This document shows positions 26,212 through 34,910 of a stretch of DNA of 64,000 bases, piece after piece. The stretch is from positions 124,001-188,000 of the forward strand of contig NZ_FNJL01000005.1 of the NCBI RefSeq assembly GCF_900104515.1, written 5' to 3'. Under the pieces are notes generated by a model. The model was not told the origin of the DNA and searched no databases. It worked only from the letters and a program-made list of their open reading frames with translations. Each line of letters begins with the position of its first letter. Within the stretch, counting starts at the first letter, position 1. Source of the DNA: Paracidovorax cattleyae (GTDB taxonomy: Bacteria; Pseudomonadota; Gammaproteobacteria; Burkholderiales; Burkholderiaceae_C). The position numbers and the translations under genes are program-made.

Positions 26212-27624
26212 TCAGCGCGTGGAAGAAGGGTCCGCGGCCGTGCTTTCGTAGGCCTTGAGCTTGTTGTAGAGGGTCTTGAGGCTCACGCCGAGGGCCGCCG
26301 CAGCGCGCTCCTTGTGGTTGTCGAAATGCCGCAGGGTGCGCAGGATGAGCTGCTGCTCCACGTCCGCGATCGAGGTGCCCACATCCACGCGCAACTGCCC
26401 CGCGGATTCGGCCCACCCCTCCACCGGCGTGCGGGTTGCCCGGCCCTCGGAGGCGGCCTCGGCCTCGGCACCGTTGGTCGGGAGCCACTGCGCCGTGATC
26501 GCATCGCCCTCGGCCATCACATAGGCGCGCTGCATCACATTGCGCAGTTCGCGCACATTCCCCGGCCAGCGGTAGCGCTCCAGGCGCTCCAGGGCCTGGG
26601 GATCCAGCCGCTTGGAGCGGCCTTCCTGCTGCCCGATCGCCGCCAGGAAATGGGCACTCAGCAGGCCGATGTCCTCGGCACGGTCGCGCAGCGGCGGCAA
26701 CTCGATCGGGAACACGTTCAGCCGGTAGAACAGGTCCTCGCGCAGCGTCCCTCCCGCCACGGCGGCCAGGGGGTCGCGGTTGGTCGCCGCCACGATGCGC
26801 ACGTCGGTGGCGCGCTCCACGGTGGAGCCCACGCGCATGAAGGTGCCGGTTTCCAGCACCCGCAGCAGCTTGACCTGCAGCTCCAGGGGCATTTCGGTCA
26901 CCTCGTCCAGGAACAGCGTGCCGCCGTGTGCGCGCTCGAAGAACCCCTGGTGCTGGCGCTCCGCGCCGGTGAAGCTGCCCTTCTCGTGGCCGAAGATCTC
27001 GCTTTCCATCAACTGGGGCGAGATCGCTCCGCAGTTGATGGCCAGGAAGGGCTGCGAGCGCCGGCGGCTCAGGTCATGCACCGTGCGCGCCACGAGCTCC
27101 TTGCCGGTACCGCTGTCGCCGGTCACGAACACCGTCACCGAGGTGCCGGCCACGCGCGCGATCTGCTCGTACACCCGCCGCATGCAGGCCGAGCGCCCCA
27201 CCAGGTGGCCGAAGCGCCCGGTATCGTCCACCGTCTTGCGCCAGGACTCGATCTCCGCGGCGATCTCGGCGGGGGGCATCACGCGCGAAAGCACCCCGCG
27301 CAACTGCGGCAGGCTCACGGGTTTCACGAGATAGTCGGCCGCGCCGAGGCGCAGCGCCTGGATCGACGTCTCCAGCGTGGCGTGCCCCGTCACCAGCACC
27401 ACCTGCGTGTTGGAACGCAGCGACTGCTCGTTCATGAACGACAGGCCGTTGCCATCCGGCAGGTGCAGGTCCAGCAGCACCACGTCCGGCGGCTGCAGCA
27501 CCATCTTCTTGCGCGCGGCCTCCAGCGTGTGCGCCGTGGCGGCGTGATAGCCCTCGGCGCTGCACAGCGCCGCCAGCATGTCCGCCGCATCGGCGTCATC
27601 GTCCACGATCAGAGCCAAACCCAT
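26212..27624 (-). CDS. sigma-54-dependent response regulator (NtrC family)
   Basis: This 470-residue regulator has a receiver domain (residues 1-120, phosphoacceptor Asp52 in LLDLHLPDG), an AAA+ domain (about 150-390) with Walker A GDSGTGKE, the sigma-54 contact loop as GSFTGA (a variant of GAFTGA with Ser) and the arginine-finger region, then a Fis-type helix-turn-helix (ERAAAALGVSLKTLYNKLKA). It activates sigma-54 RNA polymerase when phosphorylated. The hybrid kinase gene lies 77 bp upstream on the same strand and a sigma-54 gene is divergent from that, so the three are likely one pathway. Targets are unknown. Confidence 0.93.
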   Translation of the reverse strand: MGLALIVDDDADAADMLAALCSAEGYHAATAHTLEAARKKMVLQPPDVVLLDLHLPDGNGLSFMNEQSLRSNTQVVLVTGHATLETSIQALRLGAADYLVKPVSLPQLRGVLSRVMPPAEIAAEIESWRKTVDDTGRFGHLVGRSACMRRVYEQIARVAGTSVTVFVTGDSGTGKELVARTVHDLSRRRSQPFLAINCGAISPQLMESEIFGHEKGSFTGAERQHQGFFERAHGGTLFLDEVTEMPLELQVKLLRVLETGTFMRVGSTVERATDVRIVAATNRDPLAAVAGGTLREDLFYRLNVFPIELPPLRDRAEDIGLLSAHFLAAIGQQEGRSKRLDPQALERLERYRWPGNVRELRNVMQRAYVMAEGDAITAQWLPTNGAEAEAASEGRATRTPVEGWAESAGQLRVDVGTSIADVEQQLILRTLRHFDNHKERAAAALGVSLKTLYNKLKAYESTAADPSSTR

Positions 27625-27701
27625 GAGTCCTCCAGGATGCCTTGCCACGGTGCAGCCGTCCGCACACCGCGCAATACAGATGCATGTGGACTCTGCACCC
27701 G

Positions 27702-30700
27702 TCAAGGCGTGCGGTCCATTGCGTTTTGTAATTGTTCCATCGTGATCGGCTTGACGAGGTATTCGTCAAATCCGGCTTTCCGCGCCTTGGAAATATCCTG
27801 CGCCTGGCCGTAGCCCGACACCGCCACCATCCGGCCGGCATAACCCGCCGCCCGCGCGCGCAGCGCGATCTCGTACCCATCCACGCCCGGCAGTCCGATA
27901 TCGACGATGGCCACGTCGGGCCGCTCCGCGATGATCAGGACCAGCCCGTCCAGCCCGTCCTCGGCCGTGTGCACCGTATGCCCCCCGCCCTGCAGGTAGG
28001 CATTCACGGAGCGCAGCATGTCCGCATTGTCCTCCACCACCACGATCCGCCGCGACGGGCCGTGCGGGCGCCTCGCCACGGCGTCCGCAGGCACGGCAGC
28101 GCTGCCGGGCGCCACCCGCGGCCAGCGCACCGCGAATACCGTTCCGTCCTCCGAGGTGGAGACGTCGATCGTGCCACCGTGCTGCTCCACCAGGTGCTGC
28201 ACCAGCGTCAGCCCCACGCCCAGTCCGCCGTCCTGCCGGTCCAGCATGCGCTCTCCCTGGCGGAACAGGTCGAAGATGTGCGGCAGCAGGTCCTCGTCGA
28301 TGCCGTCGCCCCCGTCCGCCACGCACAGCACGGCCTCGTCGCCCTCGCAGGCCACGCTCACATCGATGCTGCGGCCCTCGGGCGTGTACTTGATGGCGTT
28401 CTGCAGGAGATTCACGATCACCTGCTCGATGCGCGTCGCATCGCCGTTGATCCAGGCCGGCTGCAGATCGAACGTCCAGGCGTGGCGCCGCATCGTGCCC
28501 CCGACGGACAGGGATTCGCGCACGCTGCGCACCCGCTCGGCCAGATCGGTGGGACGGCGCGCCAGCACGGCGTTGCCGCGCAGCACGCGGCTGACGTCCA
28601 GCAGGTCGCGCATCATGCTCGCCAGGTGCTGGGTCTGGCGCTGGATGATGCCCAGGGCCTGGTTCGTCGTCTCCGGCCCGCCCGCGCCGGTGGACAGCAC
28701 ATCGGATGCCGCCGCGATGGCCGCCAGCGGATTGCGCAGTTCATGGCTCAGCATGGTCAGGAATTCGTCCTTGGCCCGGCTGGCGGCCTCCGCCTGCCGC
28801 CGTGCCGCCTGCTCCTGCTCGGACTGCAGCGCCCGCCGCCGCTCCGCGTTCTTCTGCTCGGTGACGTCCACCGTGATCCCCACGACCTGCTCGGGGCGGC
28901 CGCGGATGCCGTAGCGCAGCAGCAGCCGGCTGGACAGCCACCGGGGCGCGTCGTCGGGCGCGGCGGCGATCCGGTACTCCAGCTGCGCCCTGGAGCCGCG
29001 GGTGCGCAGCGAGCGGGCCAGCGAGCGCCGCAGCCGTGCGCGGTCGTCCGCATGCACGAGCGCGCTCCAGGCCCTCAGCCCGCGTGGCCCTCCGCCACCC
29101 GCCTGCAGAGCCGCCGGGTCGCTCCCGAACAGTCCTTCCTGGCCCGCCGTCCATACCAGCTCCGACGGCCGGAATCGGTACTCGAAAAATCCCACGTAGC
29201 CCGCTTCGCAGGCCAGGTCGATCAGGCTCTGCTTTTCCTGGCGCTTGCGGTCCGCGGCCAGCCAGAGGGCCATCACCTGCAGCAGTTCGGTGATGTCCGT
29301 CACCGCGCTCAGTGCGCCGCGCGGCCGTCCCTGCTCGTCGAGCAGCGGCACCGCGCTGGTCACGACCGACATGGACGCGCGCCCCGGCACGCGGATCTCC
29401 AGTTCCATCGGACCGACGGGCTGGGCCAGGCGGCACGCCAGCAGCAGGGGCTGCTCCTCGGGCTCGAGCTCCTTCCCGCCACGGAAGATCCGGGCCGGCA
29501 CCTCCCGGCCGTCCTCTTCGTCCGCAACACCCAGCAGGCCCCGCATCACGGGGTTGAGGACCACATGGCCGCAGTCCGCGCCGTCGGCGAATGCCAGGCC
29601 GATGGGCGTGTTCTCGAACAGGGCCTCGAATTCCGCGGCCTTGGCCTGCAGCCGCTGCCGCGTGGTGGCATCGCGCCGCTGCGCGGTCCAGAGCGCATCG
29701 CGCAGCAGGGCGATCTCCCGCACGGGAATGCGCAGGGACGGCGGCAGGCGCTGGGCCCGCGCCAGCATCTGCAGCGGCTGGGCGATGCGCCATGCCAGCA
29801 GGAACGCCAGTGCGACGCCCATCACCAGGCAGGCCCCCATGGTGGCGATCGCGGACAGCACGGTGCGGCCCTCGGCCGCCTCGATGGGCGCCGCCGGCAC
29901 GCCCACGCTCACCTGCCAGCCGTAATGCGCCACCGGCCGCCAGGCCGCCAGCGCGGGCTCGGCGATGCCATCCGCGCCCATGCGGGCCTGCACGCGCTCC
30001 ACGCCCGTGGGCAGGAGTTGCCGGCCGCGCGCCAGATGGCCTGCCGCGGCCACCACGTTCTGGCGTGCATCCACCAGCGCGATGAAGCCCCCGTCCGGCG
30101 GCGTGGCCGTGGACAGCAGCTTCTGCCACGCATGCGCGTCCATGCGTGCGCCGAGCACATGGCCGCCTTCGGCCGCGAGGCGCACCGGCACGGCCAGCGC
30201 CACCTCGGCCCGGGCCGAGTCCACGGCGACGGATTCCGAAAGCGCCGCGCGGTGCTCCGACGAGGCCCTGCGCACCAGCGCCTCGATGGCCGCATTCTGC
30301 ACCGCATCGCCCGCAGGCCGGGCGGTGTCGAATACGATGCGTCCGTCGGCCGCTGCGAGGAACACGCTGTGCCACTGGGGTTTCATGGGCGGCCGCTGGC
30401 GCAGCCAGCGCTCGAGCGCGGAGGGCTGGCCGGACCGCAGCGCATCCGTGCGCTCCAGCGCCAGCAGCGCATCGACCGTGGAGGCCATGTCCAGCGCCAC
30501 GGTCTGCGCCAGCCCGGCGGCGCTGTGGCCCAGCACGGACTGCAGGCGGCTGCGTGCCTGCACGAGGTCCGCTGCGACCTTGTAGGTCAGCAGCAGCGCG
30601 ATGGGCAGTGTCGCGGCCAGGATCATGGCCACCAAGTAGGTCCGCAGCGACGCCGACGGCCAGGCGCGTTCAGCCCAGCCGGGCAGCCCCTGCCGCGGCC

Positions 30701-30782
30701 ATCCGGAGTCCTTCGCCTCCTGCGCGCCGGCATCCTCCTCTTCTCCGGAAGGGGGGATCGGTGAATCGGTGTGTTGGGCCAT
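27702..30782 (-). CDS. hybrid sensor histidine kinase with receiver domain
   Basis: This 1026-residue membrane kinase has a TM segment at about residues 46-70, a large periplasmic Cache-like sensor region (75-300), a second TM (about 302-325), two PAS-like domains (about 380-500 and 540-665), a HisKA domain with phosphoacceptor His680 in LSHELRNP, an ATPase domain with LLQNAIKYTPEG (N box) and GGLGVGLTLV (G2 box), and a C-terminal receiver with Asp961 in VDIGLPG. Phosphate may pass from His680 to Asp961 or to the NtrC-type regulator encoded downstream; no Hpt domain is seen. The ATG at 30782 is in a divergent promoter region shared with rpoN. Confidence 0.93.
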   Translation of the reverse strand: MAQHTDSPIPPSGEEEDAGAQEAKDSGWPRQGLPGWAERAWPSASLRTYLVAMILAATLPIALLLTYKVAADLVQARSRLQSVLGHSAAGLAQTVALDMASTVDALLALERTDALRSGQPSALERWLRQRPPMKPQWHSVFLAAADGRIVFDTARPAGDAVQNAAIEALVRRASSEHRAALSESVAVDSARAEVALAVPVRLAAEGGHVLGARMDAHAWQKLLSTATPPDGGFIALVDARQNVVAAAGHLARGRQLLPTGVERVQARMGADGIAEPALAAWRPVAHYGWQVSVGVPAAPIEAAEGRTVLSAIATMGACLVMGVALAFLLAWRIAQPLQMLARAQRLPPSLRIPVREIALLRDALWTAQRRDATTRQRLQAKAAEFEALFENTPIGLAFADGADCGHVVLNPVMRGLLGVADEEDGREVPARIFRGGKELEPEEQPLLLACRLAQPVGPMELEIRVPGRASMSVVTSAVPLLDEQGRPRGALSAVTDITELLQVMALWLAADRKRQEKQSLIDLACEAGYVGFFEYRFRPSELVWTAGQEGLFGSDPAALQAGGGGPRGLRAWSALVHADDRARLRRSLARSLRTRGSRAQLEYRIAAAPDDAPRWLSSRLLLRYGIRGRPEQVVGITVDVTEQKNAERRRALQSEQEQAARRQAEAASRAKDEFLTMLSHELRNPLAAIAAASDVLSTGAGGPETTNQALGIIQRQTQHLASMMRDLLDVSRVLRGNAVLARRPTDLAERVRSVRESLSVGGTMRRHAWTFDLQPAWINGDATRIEQVIVNLLQNAIKYTPEGRSIDVSVACEGDEAVLCVADGGDGIDEDLLPHIFDLFRQGERMLDRQDGGLGVGLTLVQHLVEQHGGTIDVSTSEDGTVFAVRWPRVAPGSAAVPADAVARRPHGPSRRIVVVEDNADMLRSVNAYLQGGGHTVHTAEDGLDGLVLIIAERPDVAIVDIGLPGVDGYEIALRARAAGYAGRMVAVSGYGQAQDISKARKAGFDEYLVKPITMEQLQNAMDRTP

Positions 30783-30925
30783 GCAATAGTTTCCGCAATT
30801 AATACCGTCCGGTGGCAGCATTCCGGGCCAGGAGGGCGCGTTCGCCGCGCCTGCGCAACCGCATGGCAATCCGCACTCCCCGCTCGACTCCCACCGTTAC
30901 AGGCTTCGCTTTGCGGGCTGCCGAA

Positions 30926-30953
30926 TTGTTGCAAAGGTATCTATACGTATACT
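30926..30953 (+). promoter_or_regulatory. rpoN promoter with a palindromic TATACGTATA
   Basis: TTGTTG (30926-30931) and TATACT (30948-30953) with a 16-bp spacer form a plausible sigma-70 promoter for the sigma-54 gene. The perfect 10-bp palindrome TATACGTATA at 30942-30951 overlaps its -10 and may be a regulator site. Confidence 0.45.
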
Positions 30954-31034
30954 GTCAGACAAGGGCGGCATGGTGTTTGCACGAAGAGTCCGAAGGCCAC
31001 ATGTGGCTGGCCTGACCAAGGAACCTTTCGCCCG

Positions 31035-32441
31035 ATGCCGACACTCGCTCTTCGAGCCCGACAGACGCAGTCCCCGCACCTTTCGCCCCGCCTGCAGAAG
31101 GCCGTGCAGTTGCTGCAGATGCCGACCGCGGAATTCATCCAGAGCGTGATGGCCGCCGTGGACGAGAATCCTTTTCTCGAGGAAGACGAACCGGCTGCGC
31201 CTGCTGCCCCGGGCCCGGAGGACGGACCCGCCTGGACCGCGGCCCCGGGATCCCGGTCGGCCCAGGGCGGCAGCGGCGATGGCCTGTCCATGCTGGAACG
31301 CGAACCGGCGACCGCCACGCTGCACGAACACCTGCACGCGCAGCTGCGCCTCCTGCGGTTGCCCGACCGCGCCTTCCTCCTGGCGAGCCTGGTCGTCGAG
31401 GAGCTGTCCGACGACGGCTACCTCGCCCCCCCACTGGAGTCCCTCTGCGGCGACTACGGCGTGGACCCGGAGGCGACGCCCGAAGAACTGGACGCCGCAC
31501 TGCGCACCGTGCAGTCCCTGGAGCCCGCGGGCGTGGGCGCGCGCAATCTGCAGGAATGCCTGAGCCTGCAGCTGCCCGCGGTTGTCTGCCCGCTGCAGCG
31601 TGCGCTGTGCGACGCGGTGCTGGCCAGGGCGGCGGAAGGGTCCGGGCCGCAGGCCATGCGGCAGCTGGCGACGCGACTGGACGTGCCCGCGCATGCCGTG
31701 CGGGAAGCGCTCGAGCGGCTGCGGCACCTCGACCCCCACCCGGGATGGCGCCATGGGCACCAGCCGGTGCAGTACATCGTGCCCGACGTCATCGCGCACA
31801 AGGCCCGCGGCCAGTGGACCGTCTCGCTGAATGAGGCCGTCATGCCGCGCGTGCGCGTCAACCGCCAGTACCAGCAGCTCCTGCAGACGCCGGCCAGCGC
31901 GGCCGACGGGGCCCCGTCCGTCGCGGACGATGCGGGCACGCGCACCGCGCACCGCGACCTGGCGGAGCAGCTGGCCGAGGCCCGCTGGACCGTACGCCAC
32001 GTGCAGCAGCGCTTTTCCACCGTGCTCGACGTTGCCAGGGCGATCCTGCGGCGGCAGCCCCACTTCCTTGAATACGGCCCCATCGGCATGCGGCCGCTGG
32101 CGCTCAAGGACATCGCCGAAGACGTGGGCGTGCACGTGTCCACCGTATCGCGCGTGACGAACAACAAGTACCTGCAGACACCGTTCGGCCTGTTCGAGCT
32201 GAAGTATTTCTTCTCCCGCGCCATGGCCACGCCCACGGGGCGGGACAGCTCGCCCACGGCCATCCGCGGGCTCGTGCAGGAAATCCTGGCGGCGGACGAC
32301 GGGCAGCGTCCGCTCTCCGACGTGGACATCGCGCGGCAGCTCGAGCGCCAGGGCATCCGCATCGCGCGCCGCACGGTGACCAAGTACCGGCAGCAACTGC
32401 GCATTCCGCCTGCCGAGCAGCGTGCCGCCGCGCTTCCCTGA
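31035..32441 (+). CDS. rpoN: RNA polymerase sigma-54 factor (probable second copy)
   Basis: This 468-residue sigma-54 factor has the Gln-rich activator-interacting region I (SPRLQKAVQLLQMPTAEF), an acidic linker, the core-binding region (SLEPAGVGARNLQECL), a helix-turn-helix (LKDIAEDVGVHVSTVSRV) and a C-terminal RpoN box ARRTVTKYRQQL that reads the -24 element. It is divergent from a hybrid kinase and not in the usual lptB-hpf-ptsN neighbourhood of the housekeeping rpoN, and its sequence is noticeably diverged (for example, RTVTKYR for RTVAKYR). I therefore infer a paralogue, as in bacteria with rpoN1/rpoN2. Ribosome site aaggaa precedes the ATG. Confidence 0.92.
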   Translation: MPTLALRARQTQSPHLSPRLQKAVQLLQMPTAEFIQSVMAAVDENPFLEEDEPAAPAAPGPEDGPAWTAAPGSRSAQGGSGDGLSMLEREPATATLHEHLHAQLRLLRLPDRAFLLASLVVEELSDDGYLAPPLESLCGDYGVDPEATPEELDAALRTVQSLEPAGVGARNLQECLSLQLPAVVCPLQRALCDAVLARAAEGSGPQAMRQLATRLDVPAHAVREALERLRHLDPHPGWRHGHQPVQYIVPDVIAHKARGQWTVSLNEAVMPRVRVNRQYQQLLQTPASAADGAPSVADDAGTRTAHRDLAEQLAEARWTVRHVQQRFSTVLDVARAILRRQPHFLEYGPIGMRPLALKDIAEDVGVHVSTVSRVTNNKYLQTPFGLFELKYFFSRAMATPTGRDSSPTAIRGLVQEILAADDGQRPLSDVDIARQLERQGIRIARRTVTKYRQQLRIPPAEQRAAALP

Positions 32442-32506
32442 GGCGGTGCCCCCAGGGCCACACAGGCGCGGGGCCGCGGGGGACGGCCGATAATCACCGG
32501 CGCACC

Positions 32507-32893
32507 ATGCCGTTCCTCCGCAGCGCCCTCGCCGTTCGCCGATTCGTGCTCGCCTGCTTCCTGTGGGCGATCGCCGCGTCGGGTGCGTCCCCGCTGGTGC
32601 TCTCCGCCGAGCCCCTGGACCGCATCTGCTCGGCGGACGGTACCGCCGTGTGGGCGGCGATGCCTGCGGCGGAGCGCGGCGAACCGGCACCGCTGCCGCA
32701 TGCCCATGCGCTGGATTGCCCCGCATGCCTGCCCACGGGACTGGCACCGCCCGCAGGTCCGGCCGGTGCCCTGCAGCCCGCGCCCCTGCCTGCGGCGCGC
32801 CCCTCCGGCCGCCAGAACCCGCATCCCGCATGCCCTGCCGCCGGACATCTCCCGGCCAGGGGCCCGCCGCGGTGCGCTCCCTCCGGAGCCTGA
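32507..32893 (+). CDS. DUF2946-like small exported protein
   Basis: This 128-residue protein has an N-terminal hydrophobic segment (residues 13-34) and a short His/Cys motif, HAHALDCPACLP, that resembles DUF2946 proteins often found beside copper genes. The C-terminal half is Pro/Ala-rich and poorly conserved-looking, so its end could be a low-complexity tail. It precedes a PCu(A)C copper chaperone by 87 bp and probably shares its transcript. A role in copper handling is inferred from the neighbour and the Cys-X2-Cys motif only. Confidence 0.6.
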   Translation: MPFLRSALAVRRFVLACFLWAIAASGASPLVLSAEPLDRICSADGTAVWAAMPAAERGEPAPLPHAHALDCPACLPTGLAPPAGPAGALQPAPLPAARPSGRQNPHPACPAAGHLPARGPPRCAPSGA

Positions 32894-32980
32894 AGCGCTC
32901 CAGCTTCCTGCCTTACTTATAGGCTTATAGGCCTTCTCCTCCGGGCGCCGCGCTGCGGCCCCTCCGAACGGACATCACCC

Positions 32981-33484
32981 ATGAAACACATCCTTTCCTC
33001 TTCCCTGATCGCCATCGCCGCCCTGGCCAGCCTGGCGGCCCACGGCCAGACCGCCACCGTCCAGGACGCCTGGGTCCGCGCGACCGTGCCCCAGCAAAAG
33101 GCGACCGGCGCCTTCATGAAGATCACCGCCGCCAGGCCGATGCAGCTCGTCGGCGTGAAATCGCCCGCGGCCCCCGTGGCGGAAATCCACGAAATGCGGC
33201 TGCAGGACAACGTCATGAAAATGCGGGCCGTGGACAAGCTCGACCTTCCTGCCGGCCAGGCCGTGGAACTCAAGCCCGGCGGCTACCACGTCATGCTCAT
33301 GGACCTGCCCAAACCGGTGAAAGCGGGCGACACCGTGCCCCTGCAACTCGTGCTGGAAGGCGCGGACGGACAGCGCCAGACGGTGGACGTGCAGGCTTCC
33401 GTGCGCGCCCTGGGCGCGACCGGGAACAGCGCCCCTGCGCAGGACGCCCCGGCCCATGGGGGCCACGGCGCGCACCAGCACTGA
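32981..33484 (+). CDS. PCu(A)C-type periplasmic copper chaperone
   Basis: This 167-residue protein has a signal peptide (residues 1-22, ending AHGQ) and the PCu(A)C copper-site pattern: HEMRLQDNVMKM followed by GGYHVMLM, that is, His and Met ligands in the H(M)X10MX21HXM arrangement. The family delivers Cu(I) to the CuA centre of cytochrome oxidase. A His-rich tail (HGGHGAHQH) may bind extra copper. It follows the DUF2946-like gene. Confidence 0.92.
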   Translation: MKHILSSSLIAIAALASLAAHGQTATVQDAWVRATVPQQKATGAFMKITAARPMQLVGVKSPAAPVAEIHEMRLQDNVMKMRAVDKLDLPAGQAVELKPGGYHVMLMDLPKPVKAGDTVPLQLVLEGADGQRQTVDVQASVRALGATGNSAPAQDAPAHGGHGAHQH

Positions 33485-33622
33485 CGCCCGTGGGACGCAG
33501 GCCGGCCACCCGGCCTGCAGCGCCGCCCCGATAATGGAAGCCGCGCGCCCACCTGCCTGCGGCCCGCACCGCGTGGGCCGGTCCACCTCTTCCCCGCCCC
33601 CAGCCCCCGCACTGCTTCCACC

Positions 33623-34855
33623 ATGAATCCAGACGCCCACCATCTCTGGCGCGCCCCGCGCTGGGCCCTCGCCGTCCTGCTGGCCGTGCTGGGCATGCTG
33701 GGGCCGTTCTCGATCGACACCTATATACCGGCGTTCTCGGGCATCGCGGCGGCACTGGGCGCCACGCCGGTGCAGATGCAGCAGACGCTGTCGGCCTACC
33801 TGTTCGGCTTCGCATTCATGACGCTGTTCCACGGCGCACTCTCCGACAGCTTCGGGCGCAGGCCGGTGGTGCTCTGGGGCATCGCCGTGTTCACGCTGGC
33901 CTCCGCGGGCTGCGCCCTGTCCCAAAGCATCGGCCAGCTGGTGCTGTTCCGCGCGATGCAGGGCCTGTCGGCCGGCGCGGGCATCGTGGTCTCGCGGGCG
34001 GTGATCCGCGACATGTTCCCGCCCGCCCAGGCCCAGCAGGTGATGAGCCAGGTCACCATCTATTTCGGCGTGGCACCGGCCATCGCCCCCATCGTCGGCG
34101 GATGGCTGTTCGTCCACGCAGGCTGGCACAGCGTGTTCTGGTTCCTCACCGGCGTGGGGCTGCTGCTCTGGATCGCCAACTACCGCCTGCTGCCAGAGAC
34201 ACTGCATGCGGACTACCGCCAGCCCTTCAACGCCCGCCACCTGCTCCAGGGCTACTGGCAACTGGGCTCCAGCCCGCGCTTCCTGCTGCTGGCGCTCGCC
34301 AGCGGAGTACCGTTCAACGGCATGTTCCTCTACGTGCTCGCGGCCCCCGCGTTCCTTGGCGAGCACCTGCACCTGACGCCCACGCACTTCTTCTGGTTCT
34401 TCATACTGACCATCTCGGGCATCATGGGCGGCGCCTGGCTCAGCGGCCGCCTGGCCGGACGCATCCCGCCCAAGCGCCAGATACGGCACGGCTTCCTCAT
34501 CATGTTCGTCATGTCGCTGCTGAACCTGGTGGCCAACGCGCTGTTCACGGCGCACGTCTCTTGGGCGCTGTTCCCTATTGCGGTCTTCGCCTTCGGGTGG
34601 GCGCTGATGGTGCCCGTCGTCACTCTGCTCGTGCTGGACCTGTACCCCGAGCGCCGCGGCATGGCCTCGTCGCTGCAGGCCTTCGTCGGCTCCACCGCCA
34701 ATGGCCTGGTGGCGGGCGTGGTGGCCCCGCTGGTGATGCACTCCACCCTGCTGCTGGCCTGCGCGTCGCTGGGGATGATGTGCGTGGGCCTGGTGGCCTG
34801 GGTCTATCTGCACCACCGCTGGCCGGACATCGGCCGCGTGGCCACCGCCGCGTGA
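33623..34855 (+). CDS. Bcr/CflA-type multidrug efflux MFS transporter
   Basis: This 410-residue inner-membrane protein has 12 hydrophobic segments and the drug/H+ antiporter signatures GPFSIDTYIPAF in TM1 and GALSDSFGRRPVVLWG (loop 2-3). It belongs to the Bcr/CflA subfamily, which exports bicyclomycin, chloramphenicol-like compounds or sulfonamides; the substrate here is unknown. It is a single gene convergent with the diguanylate cyclase. No regulator lies next to it. Confidence 0.9.
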   Translation: MNPDAHHLWRAPRWALAVLLAVLGMLGPFSIDTYIPAFSGIAAALGATPVQMQQTLSAYLFGFAFMTLFHGALSDSFGRRPVVLWGIAVFTLASAGCALSQSIGQLVLFRAMQGLSAGAGIVVSRAVIRDMFPPAQAQQVMSQVTIYFGVAPAIAPIVGGWLFVHAGWHSVFWFLTGVGLLLWIANYRLLPETLHADYRQPFNARHLLQGYWQLGSSPRFLLLALASGVPFNGMFLYVLAAPAFLGEHLHLTPTHFFWFFILTISGIMGGAWLSGRLAGRIPPKRQIRHGFLIMFVMSLLNLVANALFTAHVSWALFPIAVFAFGWALMVPVVTLLVLDLYPERRGMASSLQAFVGSTANGLVAGVVAPLVMHSTLLLACASLGMMCVGLVAWVYLHHRWPDIGRVATAA

Positions 34856-34910
34856 AGAACGCGCGACCCGCCGCGCCGCGCACAGCGTGCCGCGGCCGGA
34901 GGCACCCGCT

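Noticed and set aside
27732-30764. A 1010-codon plus-strand frame opposite the hybrid kinase
   Set aside because: The translation is His/Arg/Gln-rich without domains, while the minus strand encodes a complete kinase with all catalytic boxes.
33495-33518. Hairpin GCAGGCCGG/CCGGCCTGC after the copper chaperone gene as a terminator
   Set aside because: The stem is good but no T-run follows on either strand, so I did not list it as an intrinsic terminator.
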